Shown: positions 46,513 to 58,926, counted from the first letter of the stretch. The stretch: 64,000 bases of DNA from Firmicutes bacterium TM09-10 (GCA_003481005.1 QUKC01000003.1:62001-126000), one strand, 5' to 3'. Notes: a model not told the origin generated them from the letters alone. A program made the numbers and translations.

Positions 46513-46546
46513 CCAGCTATTATTGATTATATTCGATAATAGCTGG
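46513..46546. promoter_or_regulatory. Palindrome centred on tuf -10 box
   Basis: CCAGCTATTAT (46513-46523) and ATAATAGCTGG (46536-46546) are perfect 11-bp arms around a 12-bp centre that contains the -10 element. Because the left arm (in transcript terms) lies upstream of the start site, this cannot be an mRNA hairpin and points to DNA-level control. Confidence 0.65.
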
Positions 46547-46554
46547 ATTTTCAA
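46526..46554 (-). promoter_or_regulatory. Promoter of tuf
   Basis: TTGAAA (46554-46549), 17-base spacer, TATAAT (46531-46526) on the minus strand. Confidence 0.85.
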
Positions 46555-46655
46555 GTACAATTTCGCGGTGCAAACTGCTTCCTCTGGACAGTTTCTCATG
46601 CGGGCATGGAACCTGTACCCGGAAAGCTGCAAGTAAACTGCAACAACAAATCAGA

Positions 46656-48773
46656 TTATTTTGCTTTTGCTGCCAGTACCTTCTCCTGTACGTTCTTCGG
46701 AACCTGTTCATATCTCTCAAAGAACATGGAGTAGTTACCACGACCCTGAGTCTTGGAACGCAGGTCTGTGGAGTAACCGAACATCTCAGCAAGCGGTACG
46801 TAAGCCTTTACCATCTTACCACCGCCGATATCGTCCATACCTTCGATACGGCCACGACGGGAGTTGATATCACCGATTACATCACCCATGTATTCTTCAG
46901 GCATGGTTACTTCAACCTTCATGATAGGCTCCAGCAGAACCGGATTACCCTTCTGCATAGCTTCCTTGAATGCAAGGGAACCAGCGATGTGGAATGCCAT
47001 TTCAGAGGAGTCGACTTCATGGTAGGAACCGTCGTATACATTTGCATGTACGCCCAGAACCGGGAAGCCACCCAGAATACCAGCCTTTGTAGCCTCTTCG
47101 ATACCTTCGCCTACAGCAGGGATATATTCCTTCGGGATCGCGCCGCCGACAACGGTGGACTCGAACTTGAAGGTTTCCTCGCCGTTAGGATCCATAGGCT
47201 CGAACTTAACTTTACAGTGACCATACTGACCACGACCACCGGACTGCTTCGCATACTTGCTGTCCACATCAACGGCCTTGGTGAAGGTCTCTTTGTAAGC
47301 AACCTGAGGAGCACCTACATTAGCCTCTACCTTGAATTCACGCAGCAGACGGTCTACGATGATCTCCAGATGCAGCTCGCCCATGCCGGCGATGATGGTC
47401 TGGCCTGTCTCCTGATCGGTATGCTGACGGAAGGTAGGATCTTCTTCTGCAAGCTTTGCAAGAGCAATGCCCATCTTATCCTGACCTGCTTTGGTCTTAG
47501 GCTCGATTGCCAGCTCAATAACGGGTTCAGGGAATTCCATGGACTCCAGGATTACCGGATGCTGCTCATCACAGATGGTATCACCGGTTGTAGTAAACTT
47601 AAAGCCTACTGCAGCAGCGATATCACCGGAATAAACCTTTTCCAGCTCCATTCTCTTGTTTGCATGCATCTGCAGGATACGTCCAACACGTTCCTTTTTA
47701 TCTTTTGTTGCATTCAGCACATAAGAACCAGCGTTCATAGTACCGGAATACACACGGAAGTAAGCAAGCTTACCTACGAAGGGGTCTGTCATGATCTTGA
47801 ATGCCAGAGCAGAAAACGGCTCTTCATCAGAAGAATGTCTGACAATCTCGTTGCCTTCCAGATCCACACCTTTAATCGGAGGGATATCAAGAGGAGAAGG
47901 CATATACTCTACGATTGCATCCAGAAGCTTCTGCACGCCCTTGTTCTTGTATGCGCTTCCGCAGCATACCGGAACAGCGGTACATTCGCAGGTGCCTTTT
48001 CTCAGAGCTGCTTTCAGCTCGTCAACAGAGGGCTCCTCACCTTCCAGATAAGCCATCATCAGATCGTCATCCAGCTCGCAGATCTTCTCTACCATCTCAG
48101 AACGATACAGCTCAGCTTCGTCCTTCATATCTTCCGGGATATCAACGATAGAAATATCATCGCCCTTATCGTCATTGTAGATGTAGGCTTTCATTTCGAA
48201 CAGATCGATCAGACCCTTAAAGTCTTCTTCTTTACCGATGGGCAGCTGAACACAGATTGCGTTCTTGCCCAGACGGGTTTTGATCTGCTCTACTGCGCCA
48301 TAAAAGTTTGCACCCAGGATATCCATCTTATTGATGAATGCCATACGGGGTACATTGTAGGTATCAGCCTGACGCCATACGTTCTCAGACTGAGGTTCTA
48401 CACCGCCCTTTGCACAGAACACGCCGACAGCGCCGTCCAGTACACGCAGGGAACGCTCAACTTCTACTGTGAAGTCAACGTGTCCAGGGGTATCAATGAT
48501 ATTGATACGGCACTCTTCTGCGCCGGGCTTTGCTTTGCAATTTTCCTGCAAGGTCCAGTGACAGGTGGTAGCAGCAGAAGTAATTGTAATACCTCTCTCC
48601 TGCTCCTGAGCCATCCAGTCCATGGTTGCAGTACCTTCATGAGTATCACCAATTTTATAGTTAACACCGGTATAATACAGGATACGCTCGGTGGTGGTAG
48701 TTTTACCAGCATCGATGTGAGCCATAATACCGATATTTCTGGTTCTCTCTAAGGGATATTCTCTTCCAGCCAA
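46656..48773 (-). CDS. fusA: Elongation factor G
   Basis: 705 residues, full length. G1 [10 protein letters not shown]2 RGITITSA, G3 DTPGHVDF, G4 NKMD; domain IV tip region [11 protein letters not shown] is present. Drives translocation and ribosome recycling with RRF. 65 bp after rpsG in the str operon. Confidence 0.98.
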   Translation of the reverse strand: MAGREYPLERTRNIGIMAHIDAGKTTTTERILYYTGVNYKIGDTHEGTATMDWMAQEQERGITITSAATTCHWTLQENCKAKPGAEECRINIIDTPGHVDFTVEVERSLRVLDGAVGVFCAKGGVEPQSENVWRQADTYNVPRMAFINKMDILGANFYGAVEQIKTRLGKNAICVQLPIGKEEDFKGLIDLFEMKAYIYNDDKGDDISIVDIPEDMKDEAELYRSEMVEKICELDDDLMMAYLEGEEPSVDELKAALRKGTCECTAVPVCCGSAYKNKGVQKLLDAIVEYMPSPLDIPPIKGVDLEGNEIVRHSSDEEPFSALAFKIMTDPFVGKLAYFRVYSGTMNAGSYVLNATKDKKERVGRILQMHANKRMELEKVYSGDIAAAVGFKFTTTGDTICDEQHPVILESMEFPEPVIELAIEPKTKAGQDKMGIALAKLAEEDPTFRQHTDQETGQTIIAGMGELHLEIIVDRLLREFKVEANVGAPQVAYKETFTKAVDVDSKYAKQSGGRGQYGHCKVKFEPMDPNGEETFKFESTVVGGAIPKEYIPAVGEGIEEATKAGILGGFPVLGVHANVYDGSYHEVDSSEMAFHIAGSLAFKEAMQKGNPVLLEPIMKVEVTMPEEYMGDVIGDINSRRGRIEGMDDIGGGKMVKAYVPLAEMFGYSTDLRSKTQGRGNYSMFFERYEQVPKNVQEKVLAAKAK

Positions 48774-48838
48774 AGGTTTTTCCTCCTAATTGAATCAGCC
48801 AGAAGCAACTGCAACGCTCTTCTGCATTACAGATTCGA

Positions 48839-49309
48839 TTAGAATCTGTAATGAGAGAATGCCTTGTTCGCTTCAGCCATCTTATGAACGTCTTCTTTTC
48901 TCTTCACGGAAGCACCGGTATTGTTCGATGCATCCAGGATCTCGTTAGCCAGTCTCTCTTCCATGGTCTTCTCGCCTCTTTTGCGGGAGAACATGGTCAG
49001 CCAGCGAAGACCAAGAGCCTGACGTCTGTCAGCTCTGACTTCGATCGGCACCTGATAGGTTGCGCCGCCGATACGTCTTGCTTTGACTTCCAGAACAGGC
49101 ATGATGTTGTTCATTGCCTCTTCAAATACTTCCAGAGCCGGTTTGCCGGCTTTTTCTTCTACTCTTGCAAATGCGCCGTATACAATCTTCTGTGCAACGC
49201 CTCTCTTACCATCCAGCATGATGTTATTGATCAGCTTGGTTACAACCTTGTCGTTGTATAAAGGATCTGCTAATACGTCTCTTTTCTGAATATGTCCTTT
49301 ACGTGGCAC
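48839..49309 (-). CDS. rpsG: 30S ribosomal protein S7
   Basis: 156 residues, exact family length, starting at a GTG ([16 protein letters not shown]) preceded by AAGGAGGG; an earlier in-frame ATG gives an 18-residue non-family extension. Signature [20 protein letters not shown]. Nucleates the 30S head. Confidence 0.97.
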   Translation of the reverse strand: MPRKGHIQKRDVLADPLYNDKVVTKLINNIMLDGKRGVAQKIVYGAFARVEEKAGKPALEVFEEAMNNIMPVLEVKARRIGGATYQVPIEVRADRRQALGLRWLTMFSRKRGEKTMEERLANEILDASNNTGASVKRKEDVHKMAEANKAFSHYRF

Positions 49310-49476
49310 GTTTCTTCCCTCCTTAATCATCTCAATTAATTCATCGGTACTCACATGTGTCATCTAATGTGTTCGTGCGGTCTATCTCATCGCGTAAGCG
49401 AACTGCAGATTTCTCTGCATAAGAATTCCAACACTTAAAATTAGTTTCCGTTTGTGGTACTTCCAGCTACCGCGGA

Positions 49477-49899
49477 TTATTTCTTAGCGGCTTTAGGTCT
49501 CTTAGCGCCGTATTTGGATCTTGCCTGACGTCTGTTTGCAACGCCTGCGGTATCCAGGGTACCTCTGATGATGTGGTATCTGGTACCAGGTAAGTCCTTA
49601 ACACGTCCGCCTCTGATCAGAACAACGGAGTGCTCCTGCAGATTGTGGCCTTCACCGGGAATGTAGCTGGTTACTTCGATTCCGTTGGAAAGACGTACTC
49701 TGGCGATCTTTCTAAGAGCGGAGTTAGGCTTTTTAGGAGTCGCTGTCTTAACAGCTGTGCACACGCCTCTCTTCTGCGGGGAAGAGGTATCGGTTGCCTT
49801 CTTGTGAAGGGAGTTGTAACCTCTCTGCAGAGCCGGTGCTGTAGACTTCTTTACAGATGTCTGACGTCCTTTTCTTACTAACTGGTTAAATGTTGGCAT
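49477..49899 (-). CDS. rpsL: 30S ribosomal protein S12
   Basis: 140 residues. Streptomycin-determining lysines appear wild type: [18 protein letters not shown] and [32 protein letters not shown] start; RBS GGAGG. First gene of the str operon (rpsL-rpsG-fusA), about 210 nt after its promoter. Confidence 0.98.
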   Translation of the reverse strand: MPTFNQLVRKGRQTSVKKSTAPALQRGYNSLHKKATDTSSPQKRGVCTAVKTATPKKPNSALRKIARVRLSNGIEVTSYIPGEGHNLQEHSVVLIRGGRVKDLPGTRYHIIRGTLDTAGVANRRQARSKYGAKRPKAAKK

Positions 49900-50110
49900 T
49901 CTGTTTCACCTCCTGCGATTTTTCTCTCTTGCTCTATTCTTGACCGGTTCTCCGGTCTTATTCATACATAGCAAAGGTTTTCTTTCATGCGAAGCTATGC
50001 GCAACTATGTCCAAGGACAAGCTGCACTCAACCTGCGGTTCTATCAGGATAAAACCGCTGTTTTACAGCAATTTTCGCGCATCAAAATAAAATCCTCTCC
50101 CAATGCATGC
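49900..50110 (-). promoter_or_regulatory. Leader of str operon, about 210 nt
   Basis: No gene. Contains GCGGTT/AACCGC (50040-50063) and GACCGG/CCGGTC (about 49941-49954) hairpins. Function unknown. Confidence 0.4.
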
Positions 50111-50116
50111 TCTCCT

Positions 50117-50145
50117 AGTATAAGTGCTTTTAATTGCCGTGTCAA
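50117..50145 (-). promoter_or_regulatory. Promoter of str operon
   Basis: TTGACA (50145-50140), 17-base spacer, TATACT (50122-50117) on the minus strand. Confidence 0.9.
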
Positions 50146-50348
50146 GCGGTTTTTCTACTTTTTTGCGGGATTTTCCGGCAAAGAAACGGCAGGAAAAATC
50201 GCTTTCCGGATTTGCTGAAGGGTAAGCACAAACACACCGTCAGACATGCACATAAAAAGAATCCAGCGAAGCAGGATTCTCCGCCTGCGGCGGGTCGCGC
50301 AAGCGACATTCTTCCATTCCGCTGCAGTGCGATCCGCGCGGAGTGTTT

Positions 50349-50384
50349 CTTATCGTATGGAAACGAAGTTTCCTATACGATAAG
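50349..50384. repeat. Hairpin CTTATCGTAT/ATACGATAAG
   Basis: Perfect 10-bp arms with an inner GGAAAC/GTTTCC stem, directly beyond the rpoC terminator. A further hairpin GTCGC/GCGAC lies near 50295. No gene in 50146-50538. Confidence 0.6.
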
Positions 50385-50422
50385 AAAACAGGCGGATGCT
50401 CATTTTGAGGAACATCCGCCTG
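50385..50422 (-). terminator. Terminator of rpoBC
   Basis: CAGGCGGATG (50389-50398) pairs with CATCCGCCTG (50413-50422); TTTT follows on the minus strand. Confidence 0.85.
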
Positions 50423-50441
50423 CTCTGTTTCTTCATTTGTA

Positions 50442-50476
50442 ACAATAGAAGGTTCGCAGAGCGTGCATTCTATTGT
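50442..50476. repeat. 35-bp palindromic repeat R7
   Basis: ACAATAGAAGGT, TCGCAGAGCGT, GCATTCTATTGT (two changes in the left arm). Between the rpoC stop and the rpoBC terminator. Confidence 0.8.
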
Positions 50477-50538
50477 GTACGACACCGGCATTTTTGCAAG
50501 GTGTACTTTTTATTGTTGAAGGAAACGCCCGGGTCAGA

Positions 50539-53500
50539 TTACTCCTCGCCGTTTTCTTCTGCTTCAGCTTCCTCGTCCAGTTCTTCGTCGATGTCCTCGT
50601 CCAGAATCGCTTCCTCTTCGGTAAGCTCTTCATCGGTTACATCTTCGTCAGCGGTTTCTTCCAGCAGCTCGTCATCCTCTTTGGATTTCTTTTCCGCTGC
50701 TGTAGCTTCTGCGGCAAGTCTTGCTTCCTCTTCTGCTCTGGCTGCGCGCTCCGCTTCCTCAGCGGCAATCATCGCATCCGTATTTAACTTGACATCGCGG
50801 TAACGTTTCATACCGGTACCAGCAGGAATCAGCTTACCGATAATAACGTTTTCCTTCAGACCGATCAGTGGATCAGCCTTACCCTTGATCGCTGCTTCCG
50901 TCAGAACCTTCGTGGTTTCCTGGAAGGATGCAGCAGACAGGAAGGAGTTGGTTGCCAGAGCAGCCTTGGTAATACCGAGCATTACCTGTTTGCCCTCAGC
51001 AGGCTTCTTGCCGGCTGCGATCAGCTCTTCGTTTAAGTCCTCGTAATCCAGAACGTCAACCATTGTGCCGGGCAGATATTCGGTATCGCCGCTTTCCTCG
51101 ATGCGGATCTTCTTCAGCATCTGGCGAACGATAACCTCGATATGCTTATCACAGATATCTACACCCTGCAGACGGTATACACGCTGTACTTCACGAAGCA
51201 TGTAATCCTGAACGGCGCGGATGCCCTTGATCTTTAACAGATCGTGCGGGTTTACAGAACCCTCTGTCAGCTCATCGCCGGCCTCTAATTCCTGACCGTC
51301 AACAACCTTGATACGGGAACCGTAAGGGATCAGGTAAGTCTTGCTCTCGCCGGTTTCCTTATTGGTAATGATAATTTCCCGCTTCTTCTTGGTATCCTTG
51401 ATGACAGCAGTTCCGCCGAACTCTGCGATAATCGCAAGACCCTTCGGCTTTCTTGCTTCGAAAAGCTCCTCGACACGGGGAAGACCCTGTGTGATATCGT
51501 CACCAGCGACACCGCCGGAGTGGAAGGTACGCATCGTCAGCTGTGTACCGGGCTCACCGATAGACTGCGCTGCAATAATACCAACTGCTTCACCAACCTG
51601 TACCGCTTCGCCGGTCGCCATGTTCGCGCCGTAGCACTTTGCACAGATACCGCTCTTGGAACGACAGGTCAGGATGGTACGGATCTTCACTTCCTCCACA
51701 GGCTCGCCCTTCTTATTGACACCTGTTTCCATAATCCGTTTTGCACGGCCGGGTGTGATCATGTGGTTTGCACCGACGATCAGCTCGCCGTCCTTATCAT
51801 AAATGTCTTCACAGGAATAGCGTCCTGTAATTCTGTCTTTTAAGCCTTCGATGGTTTCCTTGCCGTCCATGAACGCTTTTACAGACATGCCCGGAATCTT
51901 ATCCTTGCCTTCTGCACAATCGATCTCACGGATGATCAGCTCCTGGGATACGTCTACCATTCGACGGGTCAGATAACCGGAGTCCGCAGTACGCAGAGCG
52001 GTATCGGACATACCTTTTCGTGCGCCATGGGCAGACATGAAGTATTCCAGTACGTCCAGACCTTCACGGAAGTTGGACTTGATGGGCAGCTCGATCGTAC
52101 GACCGGTTGTATCCGCCATCAGACCACGCATACCTGCCAGCTGCTTGATCTGCTGGTTGGAACCACGGGCACCGGAGTCCGCCATCATGAAGATGTTGTT
52201 GTATTTATCCAGACCCTTTAACAGTACGTCGGTCAGCTCTTTATCGGTTTCCTGCCAGGTCTCGACAACGGCACGGTAACGCTCTTCTTCTGTGATCAGA
52301 CCACGGCGGAAGTTTCTGCCGATCTTATCTACAGTCTTCTGAGCCTCAGCCAGCATCTCTGCCTTCTGTGCAGGCACAGTCATATCGGAAATGGATACGG
52401 TCATGGCAGCTCTGGTGGAATACTTGTAACCGATTGCCTTAACGTCATCCAGAACCTCTGCGGTCTTGGAAGCGCCGTGGGTGTTGATTACTTTTTCCAG
52501 AATCTGCTTTAACTGCTTCTTACCAACATGGAAGTCAACCTCCAGCTTTAAGAAGTTTTCCGGCTGGGTACGGTCTACATAGCCCAGATCCTGAGGCAGG
52601 ATCTCGTTGAAGATAAATCTGCCCAGTGTGGATTCTACGAATCCTGTTACGGTCTCGCCCTCTGCATTGACCTTGCTCATGCGGACATGGATGCGGGAAT
52701 GCAGGGTGCAGGCTTTATTTTCATAAGCCAGAATGGCTTCGTTTACGCTCTTGAAGTATTTTCCTTCGCCGACAGAACCGGGACGCTCCTGGGTCAGGTA
52801 ATAAATACCAAGGACCATATCCTGGGAAGGTACGGCTACCGGTCCGCCATCGGAAGGCTTCAACAGGTTGTTGGGAGACAGCAGCATGAAACGGCACTCT
52901 GCCTGTGCTTCCTGAGAAAGCGGAAGGTGTACAGCCATCTGGTCACCATCGAAGTCGGCGTTGAACGCGGTACAAACAAGGGGATGCAGCTTGATTGCCT
53001 TACCTTCTACAAGGATCGGCTCAAATGCCTGGATACCCAGTCTGTGCAGTGTAGGTGCACGGTTCAGCATAACCGGATGCTCTTTGATGACATCTTCCAG
53101 AACGTCCCAAACCTGCGTATCCAGCCGTTCTACCAGCTTCTTCGCATTTTTGATGTTCTGGGAAATGCCTCTGCTTACCAACTCCTTCATTACAAAGGGC
53201 TTGAACAGCTCGATTGCCATTTCCTTCGGAAGACCGCACTGATAAATTTTCAGTTCGGGACCAACGACGATAACGGAACGTCCGGAATAGTCAACACGCT
53301 TTCCTAACAGGTTCTGACGGAAACGACCGGATTTACCCTTCAGCATGTCAGACAGTGATTTCAGTGCACGGTTACCGGGGCCGGTTACCGGACGGCCTCT
53401 TCTGCCGTTATCGATCAGAGCGTCTACCGCTTCCTGCAGCATTCTCTTCTCGTTGCGAACGATGATATCCGGAGCACCCAGCTCCAGCAGTCTCTTCAGA

Positions 53501-54321
53501 CGGTTGTTACGGTTGATGATTCTTCTGTACAGGTCATTTAAGTCAGACGTTGCAAAACGTCCGCCGTCCAGCTGTACCATCGGGCGCAGATCCGGAGGGA
53601 TTACCGGCACGGCATCCAGAATCATCCATTCAGGGCGGTTACCGGACTCACGGAACGCTTCTACAACTTCCAGACGCTTGATGATTCTCGCACGCTTCTG
53701 TCCGCTTGCATCCACCAGTTCATTTTTCAGGTCAACCGCTTCGGTTTCCAGATCGATGGCCTGCAGCAGCTCCTTAATGGATTCTGCACCCATGCCGACA
53801 CGGAAACGGTTGCCCCAGGTTTCTCTTGCATCCTGGTATTCTTTCTCGGAAAGAACCTGCTTGTATTCCAGATTGGTGTCGCCCTTGTCCAGTACGATAT
53901 AGGAAGCAAAGTAAAGCACCTTCTCCAGAACACGGGGGGACAGATCCAGGATCAGTCCCATCCGGCTCGGAATTCCCTTGAAATACCAGATATGGGAAAC
54001 CGGCGCTGCCAGTTCAATATGTCCCATACGCTCTCTGCGGACGCTGGACTTGGTTACTTCAACACCACAGCGGTCGCAGACAACGCCTTTATATCTGATC
54101 TTTTTATATTTGCCGCAGTGGCACTCCCAGTCCTTGCTGGGTCCGAAAATCCGCTCACAGAACAGACCGTCCCGTTCGGGCTTGAGTGTTCTGTAGTTAA
54201 TCGTCTCAGGCTTTGTTACCTCGCCTCTGGACCACTCACGAATCTTCTCCGGGGACGCAAGTCCGATCTTGATCGCATCAAACGTCATCGGCTGATAAAC
54301 TTCGTTTTTTGTTTCAGACAT
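50539..54321 (-). CDS. rpoC: RNA polymerase beta-prime subunit
   Basis: 1260 residues. N-terminal zinc finger [20 protein letters not shown], catalytic Mg site [12 protein letters not shown], bridge helix and trigger loop ([16 protein letters not shown]). Very acidic C-terminal tail (about 1215-1260, Glu/Asp-rich) that may bind basic partners. 32 bp after rpoB. Confidence 0.98.
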   Translation of the reverse strand: MSETKNEVYQPMTFDAIKIGLASPEKIREWSRGEVTKPETINYRTLKPERDGLFCERIFGPSKDWECHCGKYKKIRYKGVVCDRCGVEVTKSSVRRERMGHIELAAPVSHIWYFKGIPSRMGLILDLSPRVLEKVLYFASYIVLDKGDTNLEYKQVLSEKEYQDARETWGNRFRVGMGAESIKELLQAIDLETEAVDLKNELVDASGQKRARIIKRLEVVEAFRESGNRPEWMILDAVPVIPPDLRPMVQLDGGRFATSDLNDLYRRIINRNNRLKRLLELGAPDIIVRNEKRMLQEAVDALIDNGRRGRPVTGPGNRALKSLSDMLKGKSGRFRQNLLGKRVDYSGRSVIVVGPELKIYQCGLPKEMAIELFKPFVMKELVSRGISQNIKNAKKLVERLDTQVWDVLEDVIKEHPVMLNRAPTLHRLGIQAFEPILVEGKAIKLHPLVCTAFNADFDGDQMAVHLPLSQEAQAECRFMLLSPNNLLKPSDGGPVAVPSQDMVLGIYYLTQERPGSVGEGKYFKSVNEAILAYENKACTLHSRIHVRMSKVNAEGETVTGFVESTLGRFIFNEILPQDLGYVDRTQPENFLKLEVDFHVGKKQLKQILEKVINTHGASKTAEVLDDVKAIGYKYSTRAAMTVSISDMTVPAQKAEMLAEAQKTVDKIGRNFRRGLITEEERYRAVVETWQETDKELTDVLLKGLDKYNNIFMMADSGARGSNQQIKQLAGMRGLMADTTGRTIELPIKSNFREGLDVLEYFMSAHGARKGMSDTALRTADSGYLTRRMVDVSQELIIREIDCAEGKDKIPGMSVKAFMDGKETIEGLKDRITGRYSCEDIYDKDGELIVGANHMITPGRAKRIMETGVNKKGEPVEEVKIRTILTCRSKSGICAKCYGANMATGEAVQVGEAVGIIAAQSIGEPGTQLTMRTFHSGGVAGDDITQGLPRVEELFEARKPKGLAIIAEFGGTAVIKDTKKKREIIITNKETGESKTYLIPYGSRIKVVDGQELEAGDELTEGSVNPHDLLKIKGIRAVQDYMLREVQRVYRLQGVDICDKHIEVIVRQMLKKIRIEESGDTEYLPGTMVDVLDYEDLNEELIAAGKKPAEGKQVMLGITKAALATNSFLSAASFQETTKVLTEAAIKGKADPLIGLKENVIIGKLIPAGTGMKRYRDVKLNTDAMIAAEEAERAARAEEEARLAAEATAAEKKSKEDDELLEETADEDVTDEELTEEEAILDEDIDEELDEEAEAEENGEE

Positions 54322-54353
54322 CTTGGCACTCCTTTACATATCTTCGATTCGGC

Positions 54354-57300
54354 TTACTCTTCGTCAAAAGATTCCTCAAATCCGTCCTCTGCAGCATCTT
54401 CGGTGTAATCATCATCTGCGTTCACCAGCTCCTGTTTCTCGGAGTCGAATTCCTGCTTCTGATAACCCATCTTGCCCAGATTTTCTTCTTCGTTGTAGTT
54501 GTAGCCCTTGGAATCTCCTTCCATCTCATAGCGGTAATCCGTATCGCTGTAATCGACAGTTTCCATGATCTCAACTTCTGTATTATCCTCCCGCAGCACT
54601 CTGACATCCAGGCCGAGGGACTGCAGCTCTTTGAGCAGTACCTTGAAGGATTCCGGAATACCGGGTTCAGGGATGTTGTCGCCCTTGATGATCGCTTCGT
54701 AGGTCTTGACACGTCCTACTACGTCATCAGACTTCACAGTCAGGATCTCCTGCAGGGTGTAGGATGCACCGTATGCTTCCAGTGCCCAAACCTCCATCTC
54801 ACCGAAACGCTGGCCACCGAACTGAGCTTTACCACCCAGAGGCTGCTGTGTTACCAGAGAGTAAGGACCGGTAGAACGTGCATGGATCTTATCGTCTACC
54901 AGATGGTGCAGCTTCAGGTAATGCATGTGACCGATGGTTACCATGCTGTCGAATTCTTCGCCGGTACGGCCATCCCGCAGTCTTACCTTACCTTCCTTGG
55001 AGATCGGAACGCCCTTCCAGAGCTTTCTGTGATCGCGGTTTTCATACAGATAATCCAGAACCTCAGGAAGCAGCTCTTCGCCATGCTTCTCTTTGAATTC
55101 ATCCCATTCCAGGTTTACATAATCGTTTGCCAGTTCCAAGGTATCCTGAATATCTTTTTCGTTTGCGCCGTTGAAAATCGGGGTTGCTACGTTAAAGCCG
55201 AGGGCTTTTGCAGCCAGAGAGAGGTGAATCTCAAGGACCTGACCGATATTCATACGGGAAGGTACGCCCAGAGGATTCAGTACGATGTCCAGCGGACGAC
55301 CGTTGGGCAGGTACGGCATATCTTCTACAGGCAGTACACGGGAAACGACACCCTTATTACCATGACGGCCTGCCATCTTATCGCCGACAGAGATCTTTCT
55401 CTTCTGTGCGATATAGATACGAACCGCCTGATTTACACCGGGAGACAACTCATCGCCATTCTCTCTTGTAAATACTTTGGCATCTACAATAATACCATAT
55501 TCACCGTGAGGTACCTTCAGAGAGGTATCACGCACCTCACGCGCTTTTTCACCGAAGATCGCACGCAGCAGGCGCTCCTCAGCTGTCAGCTCGGTTTCTC
55601 CCTTGGGAGTTACCTTGCCGACCAGAATATCTCCGGCACGAACCTCAGCGCCGACACGGATAATACCTCTGTCATCCAGATCCTTGAGCGCTTCGTCGCC
55701 GACACCGGGAACATCTCTTGTGATTTCTTCCGGTCCGAGCTTCGTATCACGGGCTTCTGCTTCATATTCTTCAATATGGATGGAGGTATAAACATCATCC
55801 ATAACCAGACGTTCACTCAGCAGTACAGCGTCCTCGTAGTTATAACCTTCCCAGGTCATGAACCCGATCAGAGGGTTCTTACCGAGTGCAAGTTCGCCTT
55901 CGGATGTCGAAGGACCATCTGCAATTACCTGTCCTGCTTCAACGTGGTTGCCTTTAAATACGATCGGTCTCTGGTTGTAGCAGTTGGACTGGTTACTTCT
56001 GGAGAACTTGGTCAGGTGGTATTCGATCTTCTCGCCGTCATCTGCCGTCATACGGATCAGATTGGAGCATACATAGTCGATGGTACCGGACTTCTTTGCA
56101 ACAACGCAGACACCGGAGTCAACGGCTGCCTTTACTTCGATACCGGTTCCGACTACAGGAGCCTCGGTTGTCAGAAGCGGCACTGCCTGACGCTGCATGT
56201 TGGAACCCATCAGCGCACGGTTCGCATCGTCGTTCTGCAGGAACGGAATCAGTGCAGTCGCAACGGAGAATACCATCTGAGGGGATACGTCCATGTACTC
56301 GAAAACTGTCTTCGGATATTCGGATGTTTCATCCAGATAACGACCGGATACGTTGGCATTAACGAAATGTCCTTCCTCGTCCAATTCGGAGTTTGCCTGC
56401 GCCACATGGTAGTTATCTTCTTCATCCGCTGTCATATATACAACTTCATTGGTTACGCGCGGGTTTTCCGGATCGGTTTTGTCGATCTTACGGTAAGGCG
56501 CTTCAATAAAGCCGTATTCGTTGATCTTTGCATAGCTTGCAAGAGAGTTGATCAGACCGATGTTAGGACCTTCTGGTGTCTCGATCGGGCACATTCTTCC
56601 GTAATGGGAGTAGTGTACGTCTCGAACCTCGAATCCGGCACGGTCACGGGACAGACCGCCAGGTCCCAGTGCGGACAGACGACGCTTGTGCGTCAGCTCG
56701 CCCAGCGGGTTGTTCTGATCCATGAACTGAGACAGCTGGGAAGATCCGAAGAATTCCTTAACTGCAGCCTGTACGGGCTTGATGTTGATCAGAACCTGTG
56801 GGGAAATCTCCTCTGCATCATGAGTGGTCATACGCTCACGAACAACTCTTTCCAGTCTGGAAAGACCGATTCTGTACTGGTTCTGCAGCAGTTCGCCGAC
56901 CGCACGGATACGGCGGTTGCCCAGATGGTCGATGTCGTCTTCGTTACCGATGCCGTACTCCAGATGCATGTTATAGTTAATGGAAGCCAAAATATCTTCC
57001 TTGGTGATATGCTTCGGAATCAGCTCGTGCACATTCTTGCGGATTGCTTCTGCAAGCGCTTCGGGATCCTGAGAATACTCTTCCAGAATCTGTGCCAGTA
57101 CCGGATAGTATACCAGCTCTGTCACGCCCAGCTCCTTGGGATCACAGTCTACATAGTGAGTCAGCTCAACCATCATGCTGGAAAGCACTTTGACTTTTCT
57201 TTCCTCAGTCTGGATATATACATAGGGAACTGCGCTGTTCTGAATCAGGTCAGCCAGTTCTGCTGTTACCTTGGTGCCTGCTGTTGCCAGAATTTCACCG

Positions 57301-58214
57301 GTTGTGGTATCCACAACATCCTCAGCCAGTTCGTGGCCGCGGATACGGTTGCGCAGCAGCAGCTTCTTATTGAATTTATAACGTCCTACTTTCGCCAGAT
57401 CATATCTTCTGGGATCGAAGAACATCGCGTTAATCAGGCTTTCTGCGCTCTCTACGCTCAGAGGCTCACCCGGACGGATTTTCTTGTATAACTCTAACAG
57501 ACCCTCCTGATAGTTCTCAGAAGTGTCTTTTGCAAAGCTGGCTTCAATCTTGGGTTCATCGCCGAACACCTCACGGATCTCGTCATTGGTGCCAAGACCC
57601 AGGGCACGCAGCAGTACAGTGATCGGTACCTTACGGGTACGATCCACACGAACGTAAAATACGTCGTTGGAATCAGTCTCATACTCCAGCCACGCACCAC
57701 GGTTCGGGATTACTGTACAGGAATACAGCTTTTTACCAATCTTATCATGACCGATGCCGTAATAGATGCCGGGGGAACGCACCAACTGGCTGACAATTAC
57801 ACGCTCCGCTCCGTTGATAACGAACGTGCCTGTCTCGGTCATCAACGGTAAATCGCCCATAAAGATCTCGTGTTCACTGATTTCTTCTTTTTCCTTATTA
57901 TACAGACGTACCTTCACCTTGAGAGGAGCTGCATATGTCGCATCTCTTTCCTTGCACTTCTCAATAGAATACTTCACGTCTTCTTCACACAGCTCGAAGT
58001 CTACAAATTCCAGACTCAGATGTCCGCTGTAATCGGAAATCGGAGAAATATCGTCAAACACCTCTTTTAAACCTTCATCAAGGAACCACTTATAGGAATT
58101 CTTCTGAATTTCTATAAGGTTGGGCATTTCCAATACTTCTTTCCGTCGTGCATAACTCATACGCATGTTCTTGCCGGTGGCAATTGGACGTATTCTGTTT
58201 TTTTCCATTGACAC
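54354..58214 (-). CDS. rpoB: RNA polymerase beta subunit
   Basis: 1286 residues. Rifampicin region [20 protein letters not shown] then [11 protein letters not shown] keeps the usual sensitive residues. Core motifs [17 protein letters not shown] and C-terminal [18 protein letters not shown] region are present; ends with an acidic tail. Own promoter at 58324-58352, separated from rplJL by a terminator, unlike the single transcript of many bacteria. Confidence 0.98.
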   Translation of the reverse strand: MSMEKNRIRPIATGKNMRMSYARRKEVLEMPNLIEIQKNSYKWFLDEGLKEVFDDISPISDYSGHLSLEFVDFELCEEDVKYSIEKCKERDATYAAPLKVKVRLYNKEKEEISEHEIFMGDLPLMTETGTFVINGAERVIVSQLVRSPGIYYGIGHDKIGKKLYSCTVIPNRGAWLEYETDSNDVFYVRVDRTRKVPITVLLRALGLGTNDEIREVFGDEPKIEASFAKDTSENYQEGLLELYKKIRPGEPLSVESAESLINAMFFDPRRYDLAKVGRYKFNKKLLLRNRIRGHELAEDVVDTTTGEILATAGTKVTAELADLIQNSAVPYVYIQTEERKVKVLSSMMVELTHYVDCDPKELGVTELVYYPVLAQILEEYSQDPEALAEAIRKNVHELIPKHITKEDILASINYNMHLEYGIGNEDDIDHLGNRRIRAVGELLQNQYRIGLSRLERVVRERMTTHDAEEISPQVLINIKPVQAAVKEFFGSSQLSQFMDQNNPLGELTHKRRLSALGPGGLSRDRAGFEVRDVHYSHYGRMCPIETPEGPNIGLINSLASYAKINEYGFIEAPYRKIDKTDPENPRVTNEVVYMTADEEDNYHVAQANSELDEEGHFVNANVSGRYLDETSEYPKTVFEYMDVSPQMVFSVATALIPFLQNDDANRALMGSNMQRQAVPLLTTEAPVVGTGIEVKAAVDSGVCVVAKKSGTIDYVCSNLIRMTADDGEKIEYHLTKFSRSNQSNCYNQRPIVFKGNHVEAGQVIADGPSTSEGELALGKNPLIGFMTWEGYNYEDAVLLSERLVMDDVYTSIHIEEYEAEARDTKLGPEEITRDVPGVGDEALKDLDDRGIIRVGAEVRAGDILVGKVTPKGETELTAEERLLRAIFGEKAREVRDTSLKVPHGEYGIIVDAKVFTRENGDELSPGVNQAVRIYIAQKRKISVGDKMAGRHGNKGVVSRVLPVEDMPYLPNGRPLDIVLNPLGVPSRMNIGQVLEIHLSLAAKALGFNVATPIFNGANEKDIQDTLELANDYVNLEWDEFKEKHGEELLPEVLDYLYENRDHRKLWKGVPISKEGKVRLRDGRTGEEFDSMVTIGHMHYLKLHHLVDDKIHARSTGPYSLVTQQPLGGKAQFGGQRFGEMEVWALEAYGASYTLQEILTVKSDDVVGRVKTYEAIIKGDNIPEPGIPESFKVLLKELQSLGLDVRVLREDNTEVEIMETVDYSDTDYRYEMEGDSKGYNYNEEENLGKMGYQKQEFDSEKQELVNADDDYTEDAAEDGFEESFDEE

Positions 58215-58323
58215 TTCACCCCGTTCTTATCATTGATTTCTTGAAACTATTACTTTTCGGTATCTAAGCAAGTAAATCCATTGCATAAAAAATGGCATAC
58301 TCTAACACAATAGTGCACACTAC

Positions 58324-58352
58324 AATCTAACACAATCCACTCTGTCTGTCAA
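58324..58352 (-). promoter_or_regulatory. Promoter of rpoBC
   Basis: TTGACA (58352-58347), 17-base spacer, TAGATT (58329-58324) on the minus strand. TCTAACACAAT occurs twice around it (58298 and 58326 region). Confidence 0.8.
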
Positions 58353-58375
58353 CTGATATTTTTAAAAACAAAAAA

Positions 58376-58425
58376 GAATGTGCCTTGGCACATTCTCGCG
58401 CCGAGGCGCGGTTGCTTCGGCAACC
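58376..58425. repeat. Hairpins GAATGTGCC and GGTTGC
   Basis: GAATGTGCC-TT-GGCACATTC (58376-58395) and GGTTGC-TTCG-GCAACC (58410-58425), both perfect, in the rplL-rpoB gap. Confidence 0.65.
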
Positions 58426-58462
58426 ATCTACCCCTGCGCCGAGTGCGCATCCTCGTAGAGCG

Positions 58463-58501
58463 TTTTTATTTCATAGGACGCATTTTCCTATGAAATAAAA
58501 A
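58463..58501. terminator. 15-bp perfect stem between rplL and rpoB
   Basis: TTTTTATTTCATAGG and CCTATGAAATAAAAA form a 15-bp stem with a 9-base loop. Symmetric A/T ends suit either strand. Confidence 0.65.
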
Positions 58502-58531
58502 GGAAAGGCGTCCGCATTCGCGAACGCCTTT
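58497..58531 (-). terminator. Terminator after rplL
   Basis: AAAGGCGT (58504-58511) pairs with ACGCCTTT (58524-58531); CCTTTTTATTT follows on the minus strand. 20 bases after rplL. Confidence 0.8.
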
Positions 58532-58551
58532 GTGGTAAGATATGGTCTCAA

Positions 58552-58926
58552 TTATTTCAGAGTAACCTTAGCGCCTTCAGCATCCAGCTTCTTCTGGATA
58601 TCTTCAGCTTCTTCCTTGGAAACGCCTTCCTTCAGAACCTTAGGAGCGCCGTCTACAACTTCCTTAGCTTCCTTCAGGCCCAGACCGGTAACTTCACGAA
58701 CAACCTTGATAACCTTAACCTTGTTAGGGCCAACCTCGGTCAGTTCTACGTCGAACTCGGTCTTCTCTTCAGCTGCTGCTGCTTCGCCGCCTGCTGCTGC
58801 TACAACAACGCCTGCTGCTGCGGATACGCCGAACTCCTCTTCGCAAGCCTTTACCAGATCGTTTAACTCTAATACGGTCATCTCTTTGATTGCTTCAATA
58901 AATTCCTGAGCGGATAATTTTGCCAT
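58552..58926 (-). CDS. rplL: 50S ribosomal protein L7/L12
   Basis: 124 residues: N-terminal dimer helix, Ala/Gly hinge ([20 protein letters not shown]) and C-terminal factor-binding domain with [19 protein letters not shown]. Stalk protein recruiting EF-Tu and EF-G. 74 bp after rplJ. Confidence 0.98.
   Translation of the reverse strand: MAKLSAQEFIEAIKEMTVLELNDLVKACEEEFGVSAAAGVVVAAAGGEAAAAEEKTEFDVELTEVGPNKVKVIKVVREVTGLGLKEAKEVVDGAPKVLKEGVSKEEAEDIQKKLDAEGAKVTLK

Noticed and set aside
46989..48752. Long plus-strand open frame opposite fusA
   Set aside because: Antisense shadow of EF-G; composition unlike a real protein and no start signal.
33973..50476. Dispersed palindromes considered as a CRISPR array
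   Set aside because: Copies are kilobases apart without regular spacers or cas genes.
54309..57491. Very long plus-strand open frame (over 1000 codons) opposite rpoB
   Set aside because: Cysteine/histidine-rich improbable protein, no ribosome site, mirrors rpoB codon structure; a shadow of strong codon bias.
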